Origin: Paralichthys olivaceus
Lineage: Eukaryota > Chordata > Actinopteri > Pleuronectiformes > Paralichthyidae
Length of the DNA: 64,000 nt
NCBI RefSeq assembly: GCF_024713975.1
Contig: NC_091097.1
Span: 10,918,361 to 10,982,360, forward strand
Reading direction: 5' to 3'
The position numbers and the translations under genes were made by a program. The notes beneath the pieces were generated by a model. The model made no database searches. It saw nothing but the letters and a program-made list of their open reading frames with translations, and was not told the origin of the DNA. Shown piece after piece: positions 52,869 to 63,804 of the stretch. Positions within the stretch are counted from its first letter, which is position 1. Each line of letters starts with the position of its first letter.

Positions 52869-53060
52869 TTAGCTCAGCCAAGGAGGTTGTGTTTTCATCT
52901 GTGTTTGTTAACTTGTTTGCTTGCAGGAGTAGGTGGAAAAAACTGATTCTTATTGAAATGAAATCAGGCATTTGTTAGGGGACTGATATTTATGATTGTT
53001 TGCAATTTGGTGCAGATTTAAAGAGAAATCTGGATCTAGTGCATCTAAATGTGGTTTGTT
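52869..53060 (+). repeat. Dispersed teleost repeat, family A copy 4
   Basis: TTAGCTCAGCCAAGGAGGTT, GTGTTTTCATCTGTGTTTG, TGCAATTTGGTGCAGATTTA and AAATCTGGATCTAGTGCATC with TAAATGTGGTTTG are shared in order with the other three copies. It lies just upstream of the RDH8-like gene. Confidence 0.7.
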
Positions 53061-53271
53061 CTTTATTGAGAGTCATTATAGTTTCTTAATCATTTTCATT
53101 TCTCCCAGTATGATCACTGAATGCTGGCCCAAAACGATGAGTCCTCTGAACACCCTCTTAAAGTGTTATGGTAGTTATTTGTGTTGTGGCTCCATTGTGC
53201 TTGGACTGCAAATATCTAAAAGTCAGTGTTAATGTCACATTTGGCCGTTTCTTTTACATAAACAGGAAAAC

Positions 53272-53570
53272 TTAAAGGTGCAGTGTGTAAACAGAGAACC
53301 TGTGGAAACCTTCAGTTGTCATAAAAACTCAAAAGGTGTTTAATTTGTCCTGTTTGAACAACTGTTAAAAACATGGCAGCCTCCATAGAGAGGACCCCCT
53401 CAATGTAAATATAAAGTATTTAAATATAAAGGGCCCATTCTAGGGTAAAGAAAACAACAATTTATACAATTTTGGTGAAACACACTAGTGAAAACATCAT
53501 GAGGATTATTTTATATTCATTTTGTGCCGATAGATCCCATTCACCTAAATCTTACACACTGGACCTTTAA
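53272..53570. mobile_element. MITE with TTAA ends, element 1
   Basis: The ends are TTAAAGGTGCAGTGTGTAA and the inverted complement of TTAAAGGTCCAGTGTGTAA, with one mismatch over 19 bases. TTAA at both edges fits a TTAA target-site duplication of the piggyBac type. The 299-base element has no open frame of note. I recognise the interior (GGACCCCCTCAATGTAAATA, GAGGATTATTTTATATTC) as an abundant percomorph repeat. The class assignment is inference. Confidence 0.7.
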
Positions 53571-53885
53571 CCCCCACTCAAGGCATTAATCTAACTTATC
53601 TAAACTATGAAAGAGCTCTTGGTGGAGTTTTTGCTCTACAAAGTTAATTTAAATCAGAATTCAATAAATTAAGTCACTGGAAGTTTGAGCCAAGTTTGGT
53701 GTTTGTTCAGAGATTATATTTGCTTTCATCTGATTTACTGAAATGTTGAGCCGTCTGGAACAACCTCAGGAGTCCTTGGTCCACACAAGCCCTGACAGCA
53801 AACTGCAGCTGTAAAACACAGTGGAGTAACAATTAGTAAAATACAAATGGAGGACAAATTAAAGAAAAACCAAGAAGAACCAAAT

Positions 53886-53908
53886 CTCTCTCTCACTCTC
53901 TCTCTCTC
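53886..53908 (+). repeat. CT microsatellite
   Basis: (TC)n with one CA interruption, inside a wider pyrimidine-rich stretch that extends to about 53960. Confidence 0.85.
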
Positions 53909-54218
53909 GCCCTTTCTTCTCTCTTTTCAACCAACCCTTCCTTTCTTCCCCATTTTTCTCTGCTCAACCTAACTGGTCGAAGCAGACGGTTGCCCACATC
54001 AACTCTGTTTCAGTTTTTTTCTTGCTTCATTCGAACCGTTTGAGTTTCCCTATAATTTTTTTTAGGGTATCGACCTTATATGTAAAGTGCATTGAGATAA
54101 TGTATGTTTTGCTTTGTACAAATAAAAAGTGAAATGAAATAAATTGCAATGACACCACAGGCTCACTGTAAACCCGGAGTGCTGCGGACACTTGTAGTTT
54201 GAATTCTGGCAGGTGGAG

Positions 54219-54536
54219 TTAAAGGGATAGTTCGGCGAAATATGAAAATTCACTTATTATACTCACCTCTATGCTGATGCTGATTTAAAGTTGAATTTGA
54301 ATGCCAGGGCTTACGGACGCTTGGATGACACCACAGGAGCAGTATGGAGGCATGTTATGTTTCTTCTGTTGGTTTTTGCATTTGAAGACATGGTCACCAT
54401 TTACTTCAAATGTATTGGATTTGGCTGCAACACTGTTTACCCCTGAAAGTCCTAAAATATTTTGTGGACCCAAACCCTTAACCGGCCCCTTCATCGGCAT
54501 AGTGGTGAGTAGACAATGAGTGAGTTTTCCCTTTAA
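54219..54536. mobile_element. MITE with TTAA ends, element 2
   Basis: The left end, TTAAAGGGATAGTTCGGCGA, continues into AAAATTCACTTATTATACTC. The right end is the inverted complement of TTAAAGGGAAAACTCACTCA followed by TTGTCTACTCACCACTATGC. The two ends form imperfect terminal inverted repeats of about 50 bases, with a deletion of about 15 bases in one arm. No transposase is encoded. I recognise the AAAGGGATAGTTCGG start as a widespread teleost MITE. Confidence 0.7.
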
Positions 54537-57150
54537 GATCACGTACAGAGTCTGTAGTGGTGTCATCTACCAACCTGAAGAGCGAGCAGCCTCCTCCACA
54601 ACCCCGAATAAACTCCGTTATTGATATAAAAACATCATGCTACCGACGTTCCTGCAGCTTTCAGAGAGAACAGGACAAGACCAGGTCACACTGCCTACAT
54701 TAATCCAGGGATTACCTAAATGGGTCACAGGGACTGACTCAATATATGGGAGTTGTAGTTCTTTAAGTCACAACAGCCTTCAAACTACAGCAAGAACAAC
54801 TCTCACTCTTTTAAGACTCTGTTCAAGACAGTTTCACAGGTGTGCTTTATCCTAGTCCTGATAGTACCGTCTGGTCTGAAATGGTCTCTGAATAATTTTA
54901 CAGGTATGTAAAAGTTAGTATTAATGGTCATATCACCCTAAATATATTTATTGTCGGTATAAGTTTATTTTCAAAATATAAAAAAATATGTGGACCTGAT
55001 TAATCCCTTCATCCCAATAATCATCCCTTCCCAGGACATTGAACAACCATTCACTCTTAGCCTGATTACACTGCAAAAAACCTTGTTGGCTTCTGATGAT
55101 GCCAAATATTCTAATCACTAATCCAGCAGTCAGGAGCATTAACAAACCAAATGGAATCAATCGGGGTTAAAAACCTGGGACTCTCCAGCAGGCAGTCAGA
55201 AGTAAAGAAGCCTTAATTGGATGAGTGGGAAAAGGTCTTTAAGTTCAAGTCCAGTTGCCTTCAAGTCAACTTGTAATGAATATACAATGTATACCATAAG
55301 TTAATATACATAAATGTGCCAATTTTCAAATATTTCTAGCAGCATGCTCTATGAATAACTTCAGATTAACCAGTTTAACATGTTGCACTTTCTCACTGTG
55401 AACACGGGAGGGTAAACACACATTTGGTTTGAATCAGGAGTTTGAAAAGCCAGTGGGCCTCCCCTCAGACAAAGCCTGGAACAATGTGCCCCTCATCCCA
55501 GCTCAGGTTACCTGCTGAGTTTCACTCAATTGAGCAAAAATGACTCTGTCGTTTGACACAACCTTAAGACTCCAGAAAAGGTCTATTTAAAAAACTACTT
55601 GGGCAGGCCCACCTCAAATCTCCCAAAAAATTCAAAAAATCCAGAAAATTGCCATAAATGTAAAAAGAATACTCTGCATAATACCCCCTACTACAATAAA
55701 TGTTTATATTCATATCTGACAGCTGTTAATTCAAGTTTACTTAAATACATATAAACATTATACAAATTCAGTTTTCGTTCACTTGTATTGTGGCCATGTT
55801 TGTGTTTTGTAACACATGAGAAGGAGGTGGACCGAAGGAGGGTTTCATGTGTAAACGTGCTGAGGTCTGCAAACCTTGAGGCGTGATCATTATTATCTTG
55901 ATTTTAATGAAAGGATTAAGTTTGCGTGGATTTAAATTTAAATTGAGACCTCAGACTTGTTCATACACAGCAGTTAAAACAACCATTTAACCTACTTTAA
56001 GCAGCACATCAAATATTTAAGGTAAAGTAACTTACTGTCTCTGGAGAAAATGTTGTTAATGTTAGTTTTTATAGTATGTTGTTGTCCACTACTACTACTT
56101 CTTACTGCCTATCACCTCCTTTATCCATATCCTTTATTCTATAGTTAACCCTCTTGTCTATTGTTCATACTGGTCCTTTTGTCTTGTAGCTGAATACATG
56201 TTCTGGGAACACACAGAGGAACACAGTCTTTTAAATGTACAAAGAAATAAACACAGCATATCATATGACCTGTTGGGACAATATGTAAAATATAAATCTC
56301 ATGAGAACTAGATGTGTCAGATTTCAAGAGTTAACAAAACAAGCCTGATATAACCTTCTGTCACGTTTTGTACCTCCTGATGTGGCTGTCCTGTTAAATA
56401 AGCTATTCTGTGTGTGGATTGTTTATTCGTTCATTTACTGTTTAAAACTACTACTTTGATTCTTTTCTTATCCTAATTTTGAACAGAAAACAGGTAATTT
56501 TAAGAATATGTTATACTCGCAAGTAGAAAAAAAAAGGTGACATTTTGATTATTTTGACTGATACACTGGTATCAGAGTATTGCTGACAGGGGACATTAAT
56601 TACAGACTGGAACAGAGAGCAACATGTATAAAATCAGTCATGTTTAAGGTTTACAACTGAGGAGTACAAGGGTCAGGCATTAGAAAAAAATTTGAGGAGG
56701 AATGAGGAGTTTTTTTACTTTTCGAGAAGATGGTTGAAATGTTGATAATAAAGTCAAACTAAATCTGAGGAAGAGAGATTTTTGTTGTTATTTAAATTGT
56801 CAATTTTGTTGAAAGTCACAAGTATTAACATTGGTAGTTTGAAATATTCTTAATGGTTTAACTTTTATTTTGTTCAAATTCCAAGTATATTCTCAACAAT
56901 TCAACATATATCTCAATAAATTGTGCCACTTTATTCTTGACATCTCAAATTAAGTTGGAAATCCAAAAGGAAAATATATAATCCTCCTAGTTTACTGTTA
57001 TCAAACAGTTTTCCAAAAGGACAGTGATTTCAGAGGTCGGTTTTTAAGCTCTCTTCATTCTTCCCAGATGATCTTGTTTCTGCTTTGGTTCCTCATTGGT
57101 CTTTACTATCCACAGGGAGTGGTCAGATTTTCTTTCATAACCTGAAAGTG
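54537..57150. other. Intergenic DNA between the RDH8-like and SOUL genes
   Basis: I see no exon chain or RNA gene on either strand. The DNA is AT-rich from about 55,600 onward. Open frames here are short and unrecognisable. Confidence 0.45.
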
Positions 57151-57224
57151 AATAAATAGCTGCTTTTGACAAGGCAGCAACAAATCTGTTTTTGGATGTC
57201 CAGAACTCAAAACTCTGCCACAAT
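57130..57224 (+). promoter_or_regulatory. SOUL gene A promoter and 5' non-coding exon
   Basis: TTTCATAACC then TGAAAGTGAATAAATAGCTG includes a TATA-like AATAAATAG at 57151-57159. A short non-coding exon ends CTCTGCCACAAT at 57224, with donor GTAAGT. Its intron runs to CCCAG at 57381, one base before the ATG. The same arrangement, with near-identical core promoter, is found upstream of gene B at 60867-60955, which supports both. Confidence 0.55.
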
Positions 57225-57382
57225 GTAAGTACAGTTTCAATTTCTACTTTGTCTTGGATGGAAATCAATACATACTTCTGGTTGTATGAGCTGAGCTACA
57301 ATGTTGTGTAACCATCCCTTTTTCTCTGAAAGAACAAAATCAGTCTTGTAAGTCTGAACGAAAATGCTGTGTGTGTCCCAGG

Positions 57383-59068
57383 ATGCTTCTTTCAGGGCTT
57401 GTTGGTCTGCTGCTGGTGCTGACAGCTGAGGCCAGAGTTGGGTAAGAAACCTGGATTTAGTTCAAATAGTTAAGATTTAAGATTTAGTTAGTTAGTTCAA
57501 TTATTGCCCTTCTATTTTCTTACAGAGACTCCTCTGAGTTACAATTCTGCACTGAGACGGACGAGTGTCTGCTGTTTGATCCTATTTGTCAGATTAATGA
57601 TTTGGAGGTGAGTGGCTCTGAGCAAGAGAGAAACCTTTTCATATTTCAGGTGCCAGAAAGTAAAAAAAAAACTAAAAACCCTCTGCTCCATGTTTTCTCA
57701 TGTCCCTCAGGTCCGTCACTACAGCTCTGTGAAATGGGTTTCAACTAATCAGTCATCCGTCTTAATGGAATTTGCAGCAATGAGCACATTCAGAAGACTA
57801 TTTAACTACATCAGAAGTTCTAACGACCAAGGTTTGTATGTGTGTGTATTATTTACACCACCCAACTCATTATTAGAATTTATTACATATGATCCGGTAA
57901 ACATTAATCTACCATTCTCTATGTTGTTTGTATTGAGAAAATATATGTTTAAGATTTTTCATGTACATAATTAGTTCTACATAGCTTATTAATATCCAAA
58001 CTGTAGCAAAGTGTCAAAAAAATTAACAATGATAAAGGAGTAAAATCGAATTCTGATTTTTCCTGACCTCTGCTGGAGCTTGTCGTACTACAACTTCCAC
58101 TCTGCTGTGACACAATGTATTAATTTCTGTGCTTAACCTTCATCGGAGAGAAGATACTGTTAAATATTGAAGTCAGAACATCAACACATATGTTTATTTA
58201 TTTTCTCATGCCTCCTGCGTGCATTTAATCATTGATATATAACTTGTGACATTTTTTTTTTGTTGCCTTTAATGGACAGGATAGTTGAAGAGAGACAGGA
58301 AGCAGGGGGCAGAAAGAGGGGGAGTGGCATGCAGTAAAGGGCCATCTAATGCGGGATTCCAACCGAGGCCCACTGCAGCGAAGACTGTAGCCTCTATACA
58401 TGGGGTGGCGGCACAACCCACTACACTACCGACCACCCCATAACTTGTATCGGTCTAAAAATGTGTTTTGTTGTCTACCTTTAGGGGTGGAAATTGACAT
58501 GACCTCTCCAGTTCTTGTCAGTATGCCTCAAAAGAATTTCTGGGAAATGGGTGTCTTCACAATGAGTTTCTTGCTGCCAGATAAATATCAGCAAAGCACC
58601 CCCAACCCAACGAATGACAGGGTAAGCCTCTGTAGCACACAGAAGACAGGAAAACAGAAAAGAATGAAGCCTGACTTGGTTATGAGTCAATAAGCCCTGG
58701 TAGATAATGAGAGTTGACTTGCAGGTGTACATCCATGACACACCAGACATGACGGTGTATGTTCTGAGCTACGGTGGATGGATGACGACCTCTTCCATCA
58801 ACAATGCCTTTAAGCAACTGTCCACTCAACTGGACGCCATTGGTGCCAAATACAGAAAAGACACCCGCTATGCTGCAGGATACAACAGGTAAACAGACGA
58901 GCATTATTTTCTGGATGATTGTCAAAAAGAGTAATGACAACAGCACAAAGGAAATCTGTGTGTGTGTGTGTGTTTGTGTGTGTTTGCAGTCCAATGACGA
59001 TGGGGAAGAGGCACAATGAGGTGATGTTTGTTGTTGAGGGGGAGCCAGCGTGTCCCAGCCAGGACTAA
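57383..59068 (+). CDS. Secreted SOUL-domain (heme-binding-protein-like) protein A
   Basis: Coding exons 57383-57441, 57526-57607, 57711-57831, 58485-58621, 58725-58888 and 58990-59068 give 213 residues. Residues 1-17 are a signal peptide (MLLSGLVGLLLVLTAEA) with an Ala-x-Ala cleavage motif. The SOUL fold follows from about residue 48: VRHYSSVKWVST, IDMTSPVLVSM, MSFLLPDKYQ...PNPTNDRVYI, MTVYVLSYGGW, AGYNSPMT and NEVMFVVEGEP. Cysteines 28, 34, 41 and 209 are shared with gene B, suggesting two disulphides. NQS is a potential N-glycosylation site. SOUL/HEBP proteins bind heme or related tetrapyrroles. The human ones lack a classical signal peptide, so secretion points to a fish-type branch. Heme binding by this protein is untested. 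Intron 3 carries a SINE. Confidence 0.85.
58239..58448 (-). mobile_element. tRNA-derived SINE with perfect 9-base target-site duplication
   Basis: The body (58248-58439) reads on the minus strand as a tRNA-like head, GGGGTGGTCGGTAGTGTAGT, with an A-box-like GTAGTGTAGTGGG and B-box-like CGGTTGGAATCCC. The body continues with CTACTGCATGCC-type DNA and ends in a poly-A tail (T run at 58251-58261). ATAACTTGT flanks it at 58239-58247 and 58440-58448. It lies in intron 3 of SOUL gene A, about 45 bases before the exon 4 acceptor. The family is common in percomorph fishes. Confidence 0.8.
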
Positions 59069-59145
59069 CCAGCTGGACCTTCACTCCAACTTTAAGTCAT
59101 ATTGTGTCACATAATTAAACTTGTGATAACAGCTTGGACTTGGAA

Positions 59146-59204
59146 AATAAAATACAAAAATTAAATCCACCACGTGATGAGGGTTTTCTGTTGGATTCAA
59201 TAAA
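59146..59204 (+). terminator. SOUL gene A polyadenylation signals
   Basis: AATAAA occurs at 59146 and 59199. The second is preceded by GGTTTTCTGTTGGATTC, which is nearly identical to the DNA before the AATAAA of gene B (62830), so it is the likelier signal. Confidence 0.55.
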
Positions 59205-60866
59205 AATACCCTCCCTAACTGATTTCTTGTGTTTTTTCTTGGTTCATGCAAAGGTGTTGACCAATTTTAAATATGTCTAAGTCAGCTGGTTTAGGAATAG
59301 CACTTTTTAACAATTCCACCAGATGACACTATTACACCATGAACATACAGGCCAGCACTTCAGGGTATTCAGTAATATGCATTAGGGGGTCATGTTTTTA
59401 TCATTGTTTATCTTCATTCAAATATGATTTTCTTTTTTATAAATTAATGTTTTTATAATATACGTTTTTTTAATATGAAATGCATCATATTTATAAGATA
59501 TAGTGAAGTGAGGGAAATATTCCTGTAAATACTCAGCCTGTCAATCCTCAAATAATCAAGTTCTGACTTGCCGAGAAAAATTGTAGGTGAGATTTTAGGA
59601 GAAAATAATTCCGACTTAATTTCTCCAGTTACATAAAATGATGAAGTGATAATAATTTGTATCTAAAAGGTTAAAGGTCAACTTTACTGTGACATCACAA
59701 CATTCTTTAATATAAATTGTGTAAATAGAAAAAAAGAAAAAAACTCTCTAAACAATGAATTTCTGCATTCTCTTTTGATGTATTACATGAATAATATAGA
59801 CTGTAGTATTATAACATGGCTGGTGTGGATATACAGTGTATGATTCCTCTAGTGGTTTAACTGCTGGTAAAAATACATTTATAAAACGTAATTTTTATTA
59901 TTGATAATGATTTGATAGTATCAATGACTATATTTGATTATATATATTATGTAATAGGTGACACATATTTTTATTTAGTGCATCAGTTCCTCGCTGGATG
60001 GCAGTGAACATGTCAGTTCCTCCTTAAATAATGACACACAATATCATGCTGATATGACAAATAAATGAGAACAATATAATAATGAAAACTACAAGAATTA
60101 AACAACTATCAATATCAAAGGAGGTTATGAGTCTGTCTATCAGTAATGAACCAATATCCAGAATATTTTGTGGAGGGGAATGACTGCGCTGATATAGGAA
60201 TGATTTTTAACTTTGTTTGGCACAGCGAGATTAGCGGCATTAGCCTTGGTGAAGGTCTGAACACCCTTCAATTGTTTTCTTAATAAACTCAGTAACAAGA
60301 TAAAATACAGTTTGAAGTGTCCCAAGGCTTGAGCAACCCAGTCCAGGATGTTTGCCTTAGCTTAGCTTACAGCCTGTGGGCATTGGGAAAGCTGCAACAA
60401 AGAGGAAAGTAAATACACAACAGCAGCTCCAACACACTTAGTTGTACTGTTAAATTACTGATGATGGTTCACAAAACCCTGATAATGAAGTGGTTTGTGG
60501 AGCTTTAGTTTTATAAACCAGTTCTTTCATTTTGAGATTATATGCAGTGGTTAGTGGTAATATTATAATTTATGTGCAGCAGAAATTGCTTATAATAGAA
60601 AGTCAAACCTGAGATGACTCAGACAGTTCACCCTCCTGGATGTTTCCTGAGGCTATTTGACTTGAACAACAAACAACTTTTACATTTTCTCAAAGTGAGA
60701 ACAAAATGTAAAAGGTTTTTTTTGAATGTGTTGAATGTTTTTTTCCCCTGGAACTACACTGCCGCCTGGCACAGATTATAGATCAAACCAGCTCTTCTTT
60801 GAGCTCATCTACAAATATCAGAATGATGATTGTGTGGTTTGTGTTATTGATTCAGGGAGTGGCAAC
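59205..60866. other. Intergenic DNA between the two SOUL genes
   Basis: AT-rich, no exon or RNA gene seen. The part from about 60283 to 60470 is duplicated at the end of the window (see the repeat entry). Confidence 0.5.
60283..60470 (+). repeat. Segmental repeat unit, copy upstream of SOUL gene B
   Basis: Starts at AATAAACTCAGTAACAAG, includes AAAATACAGTTTGAA, AGGCTTGAGC, CTGTGGGCATTGGGAAAG and ACAACAGCAGCTCCAACACA followed by CTTAGTTGT. The same blocks in the same order appear at 63805-64000. Both copies read in the same orientation, about 3.52 kb apart. Confidence 0.8.
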
Positions 60867-60955
60867 ATTTCATTTCATCACCAGAAAGTGAATAAATAGC
60901 TGCTTTGGACCAGGATGCAAAGATTCCGTTTTCAGGTGAAACAATCTGCCAAGAT
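60867..60955 (+). promoter_or_regulatory. SOUL gene B promoter and 5' non-coding exon
   Basis: TTTCATCACCAGAAAGTGAA and TAAATAGCTGCTTT closely match the gene A promoter, with the TATA-like AATAAATAG at 60891-60899. The non-coding exon ends AATCTGCCAAGAT at 60955, donor GTAAGT. The acceptor GTGTCAG at 61090 leaves G before the ATG, exactly as in gene A. Confidence 0.55.
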
Positions 60956-61091
60956 GTAAGTACGGATTAAATCACTAAACAGAGATTTCTGGTTGTATGA
61001 GCTGAGCTTGAATGTTGTGTGAAGACTTTTTTCACTGAATGAACAAAATCAGGATGTTGATTCTGAATGAAAACACTTTGTGTGTGTCAGG

Positions 61092-62656
61092 ATGCTTCTT
61101 TCAGGGCTTGTTGGCCTCCTGCTGGTGCTGACAGCTGAGGCCAGAGTTGGGTAAGAAACCTGGATTGAATCCCCTTTCAGCAGATTTCTGCAGGCAACTT
61201 AAGTTACAGAGAGAAAACTGACAGATAAATGAGAAATTGAAGATATTATTCTCAGAGTCTGTCAGAGGTGATTCTTACTATCACCTTTTATATCTTTTAT
61301 ATGTCTTTGCTCTATAATTTCACAGATACTCAGAGTCAGACCTCTGTTACGACACAGAGCAGTGTCTGCATTTTGATCTGATTTGTCAGACTGAGGATTT
61401 TGAGGTTAGTGCCTCTGAACAAGAAAGGAAAAAAAAACATTTTTTAGATGCCAGAAACTTAAAAAAACACAATTATCCTCTTCACCATGTTTGCTCTTGT
61501 CCCTCAGGTCCGTCACATTGAATCTCTGAATTGGGCTTCAACTCATGAGATGGAATATTCTTTTGACACTGCTGTCAAAAATGGATTCAAACGAATACAG
61601 AAATATATCAATGGTGCCAATCAAAATGGTGTGTATGTGTGTGAGTGTCTGTATCAGAGTATTGAATTGTCTAGTTGAGATCAGGATTTCACTTTCAAGT
61701 GAGGTCCGTGCACAAAATAATTAGAGTATAAGCTCAAACAAGCAGAAAATACACGAGTTCATGCCTGTGTTTGCACTTAAATACCCAATAAAGAAATATT
61801 ACTATGGATGTATTTGCAAAATCTTTACAACTATTTCTATTTGTAGTGTTGTATTTAATAGCACTTGAGTTTAACCCTGTGGTAAAACACAAATATGCTG
61901 TGAAGTGACATTTTAATTTTTGGACTTATCTGTGACTTTGCGCAAATGAAGTCAAAATTAAGGTCATATAACTGAACATATCTTAATGTATTTTTTTAAT
62001 GCTTAAATATTTTTGTTTGTGGTCATGATTTTGAAAAAAAAAAACCGATTGTTTCCGTTATATCTTCCTTTAGGAACAAAAATGGATATAGTAACTCCTG
62101 TTGTTGTGAGAGTACATCATAGGAATTCTGGGGAAATCGGTGTCTACATTGTGCATGTGTTGCTCCCAGCTGAATATCAGGAAAACCCTCCCACTCCTAC
62201 TGATGAAAATGTAAGTTACTACAGCAGAAATAAACTGTCAAAGAGAATGGCCTTGATCATGTTTGAAGTGGTTTTGTGATGTCTCCATAAACTCCAGCAG
62301 ATAATGACAGTTTCTTTGCAGGTTTACATCCTTAAATCCCCTGATATGAAGGTGTATGTACGAGGCTATGATGAGTTGCTTTCTGCCAAGTCCGACAATG
62401 AGACAGCACAAAGTTTGGCCAGTGACCTGGACTCAGTTGGTGCAAACTACAAAAAGAACTTCCACCTTGCTGCTGCATATAGCAGGTAAACAAATCAGCT
62501 TAATGTTTTCAGCAATGATGATTAGAAAACTTGAGGACTTTGCTGCACTAAATTGGTGTGTGTGTGTGTGTGTGTTTTTCTTGCAGTCCACTGTCGATCA
62601 CTAACAGGCACAGTGAGGTGCTGTTTGTTGCTCTGGGTGAGCCCGTGTGTAACTGA
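61092..62656 (+). CDS. Secreted SOUL-domain (heme-binding-protein-like) protein B
   Basis: Coding exons 61092-61150, 61326-61404, 61508-61628, 62074-62210, 62322-62485 and 62587-62656 give 209 residues. Four of the six exons equal those of gene A in length (59, 121, 137, 164). The signal peptide is identical to that of A. The SOUL domain shows VRHIESLNWAST, MDIVTPVVVRV, VLLPAEYQENPPTPTDENVY, MKVYVRGYDELL, AAYSSPLS and SEVLFVALGEP. Cysteines 27, 33, 40 and 208 correspond to those of A. NET is a potential N-glycosylation site. It is a tandem duplicate of A in the same orientation, with ATGs about 3.7 kb apart. The mature protein has diverged considerably. The specific ligand is unknown. Confidence 0.85.
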
Positions 62657-62829
62657 AGTGGATCCATGACAACATAAATGTAGCAGCTTGGATTTTGCTT
62701 CACTAACGCTTCAAGTCATAAAGTGACATTTCATAGAATTACAATGACATCCCGCATTTAAAATGTATATGAACAGAATACACCATGATGGTTTCAAGCC
62801 AGCTTCTGTGATGGTTTTCTGTTGTATTC

Positions 62830-62835
62830 AATAAA
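62830..62835 (+). terminator. SOUL gene B polyadenylation signal
   Basis: AATAAA lies about 175 bases after the stop, within GGTTTTCTGTTGTATTCAATAAA, which is duplicated in gene A. Confidence 0.6.
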
Positions 62836-63804
62836 GGCTCCTTCCTGCAGTGATTCTGTGGCTGTTCTTAGTTGATAATCATAAAATGTGTCTCGAGCAG
62901 AAACTCAGTAATAAATAAGTCCTGCAAAATACAATCTGTTTCTATCCAGTGTGGACCAGAACAATTCCAGAATACAACCAACTGACACAACTACGTTCAA
63001 CAAGACCATTTTTCTAGGATCACAGTCCACCTCTCTTGACCTACTAAATAAAATGAGGATAAACTATGTTATATTCTGGGTGATTTCCCATTTTCTCAAT
63101 ACTTTTTCCTCTTGTAACTTTTTCCTCTTGTAACTTTTTCCTCTTGTAACTTTTTCCTCTTGTAACTTTTTCCTCTTGTAACTTTTTCCTCTTGTTCATA
63201 AATCTACAGGAGTTAAACTAAATTCAACAACTTTGATAGATAACATGTTAACTTAATCTTTGAGCGAACCTGTCGTAGCATTTTTCTGTATTCTCTCACT
63301 CTGTCATCAAGGTTAATGGAGAAATACATTACAAGAAAAAAAACACACAAAATCATTAACGGAAAAAAAATGTTATATTTAAAATATTCATAGAAGTATG
63401 TCATGGGGTGATCGATACTAAAATAATGATGATTAAAATTGAATCAATGCTGATAACTATCATCATAATAAATCTTTTCCAATCAGCAGATCTTCAAAAT
63501 GAATATAACAACCTCTTGCCCACATCTTGTCTTTGACAACAGGCATTGTGCTGGACGACTGAAAAGTTGCCACAGTTATTTTTGTGTTAAAGCAGATGCT
63601 CTGTGTTGCTTCAATAATTATAGACCGATTCCTTTTGACATTGATTTCAAAAATATCATAAAAAAATGAAAACTGTTTAGTGTTGCAGTTCTTCTCTGTG
63701 ACTTTAGAGGACACTGAACGCCTCAGTTGCACTTAATGTTGTGACATTAACAAGTGCTGATATATTTTAATAAAGCAACTAAAACAAATATTACTGCTGT
63801 TAAG
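62836..63804. other. Intergenic DNA downstream of SOUL gene B
   Basis: AT-rich, no gene recognised. It includes the 16-base tandem array at 63102-63196. Open frames on the minus strand (for example 63463-63732) have no recognisable domain. Confidence 0.5.
63102..63196 (+). repeat. Tandem array of a 16-base unit (about six copies)
   Basis: The unit CTTTTTCCTCTTGTAA is repeated head to tail about six times with essentially no divergence. It is a minisatellite. There are no spacers, so it is not a CRISPR array. Confidence 0.95.

Noticed and set aside
58248..58439. A functional tRNA gene on the minus strand
   Set aside because: A- and B-box-like motifs are present, but there is no tRNA cloverleaf of proper length. 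The unit has a long body, a poly-A tail and a target-site duplication, so it is a SINE.
63102..63196. Possible CRISPR-like array
   Set aside because: The units are contiguous with no spacers, and the sequence is vertebrate. It is a minisatellite.
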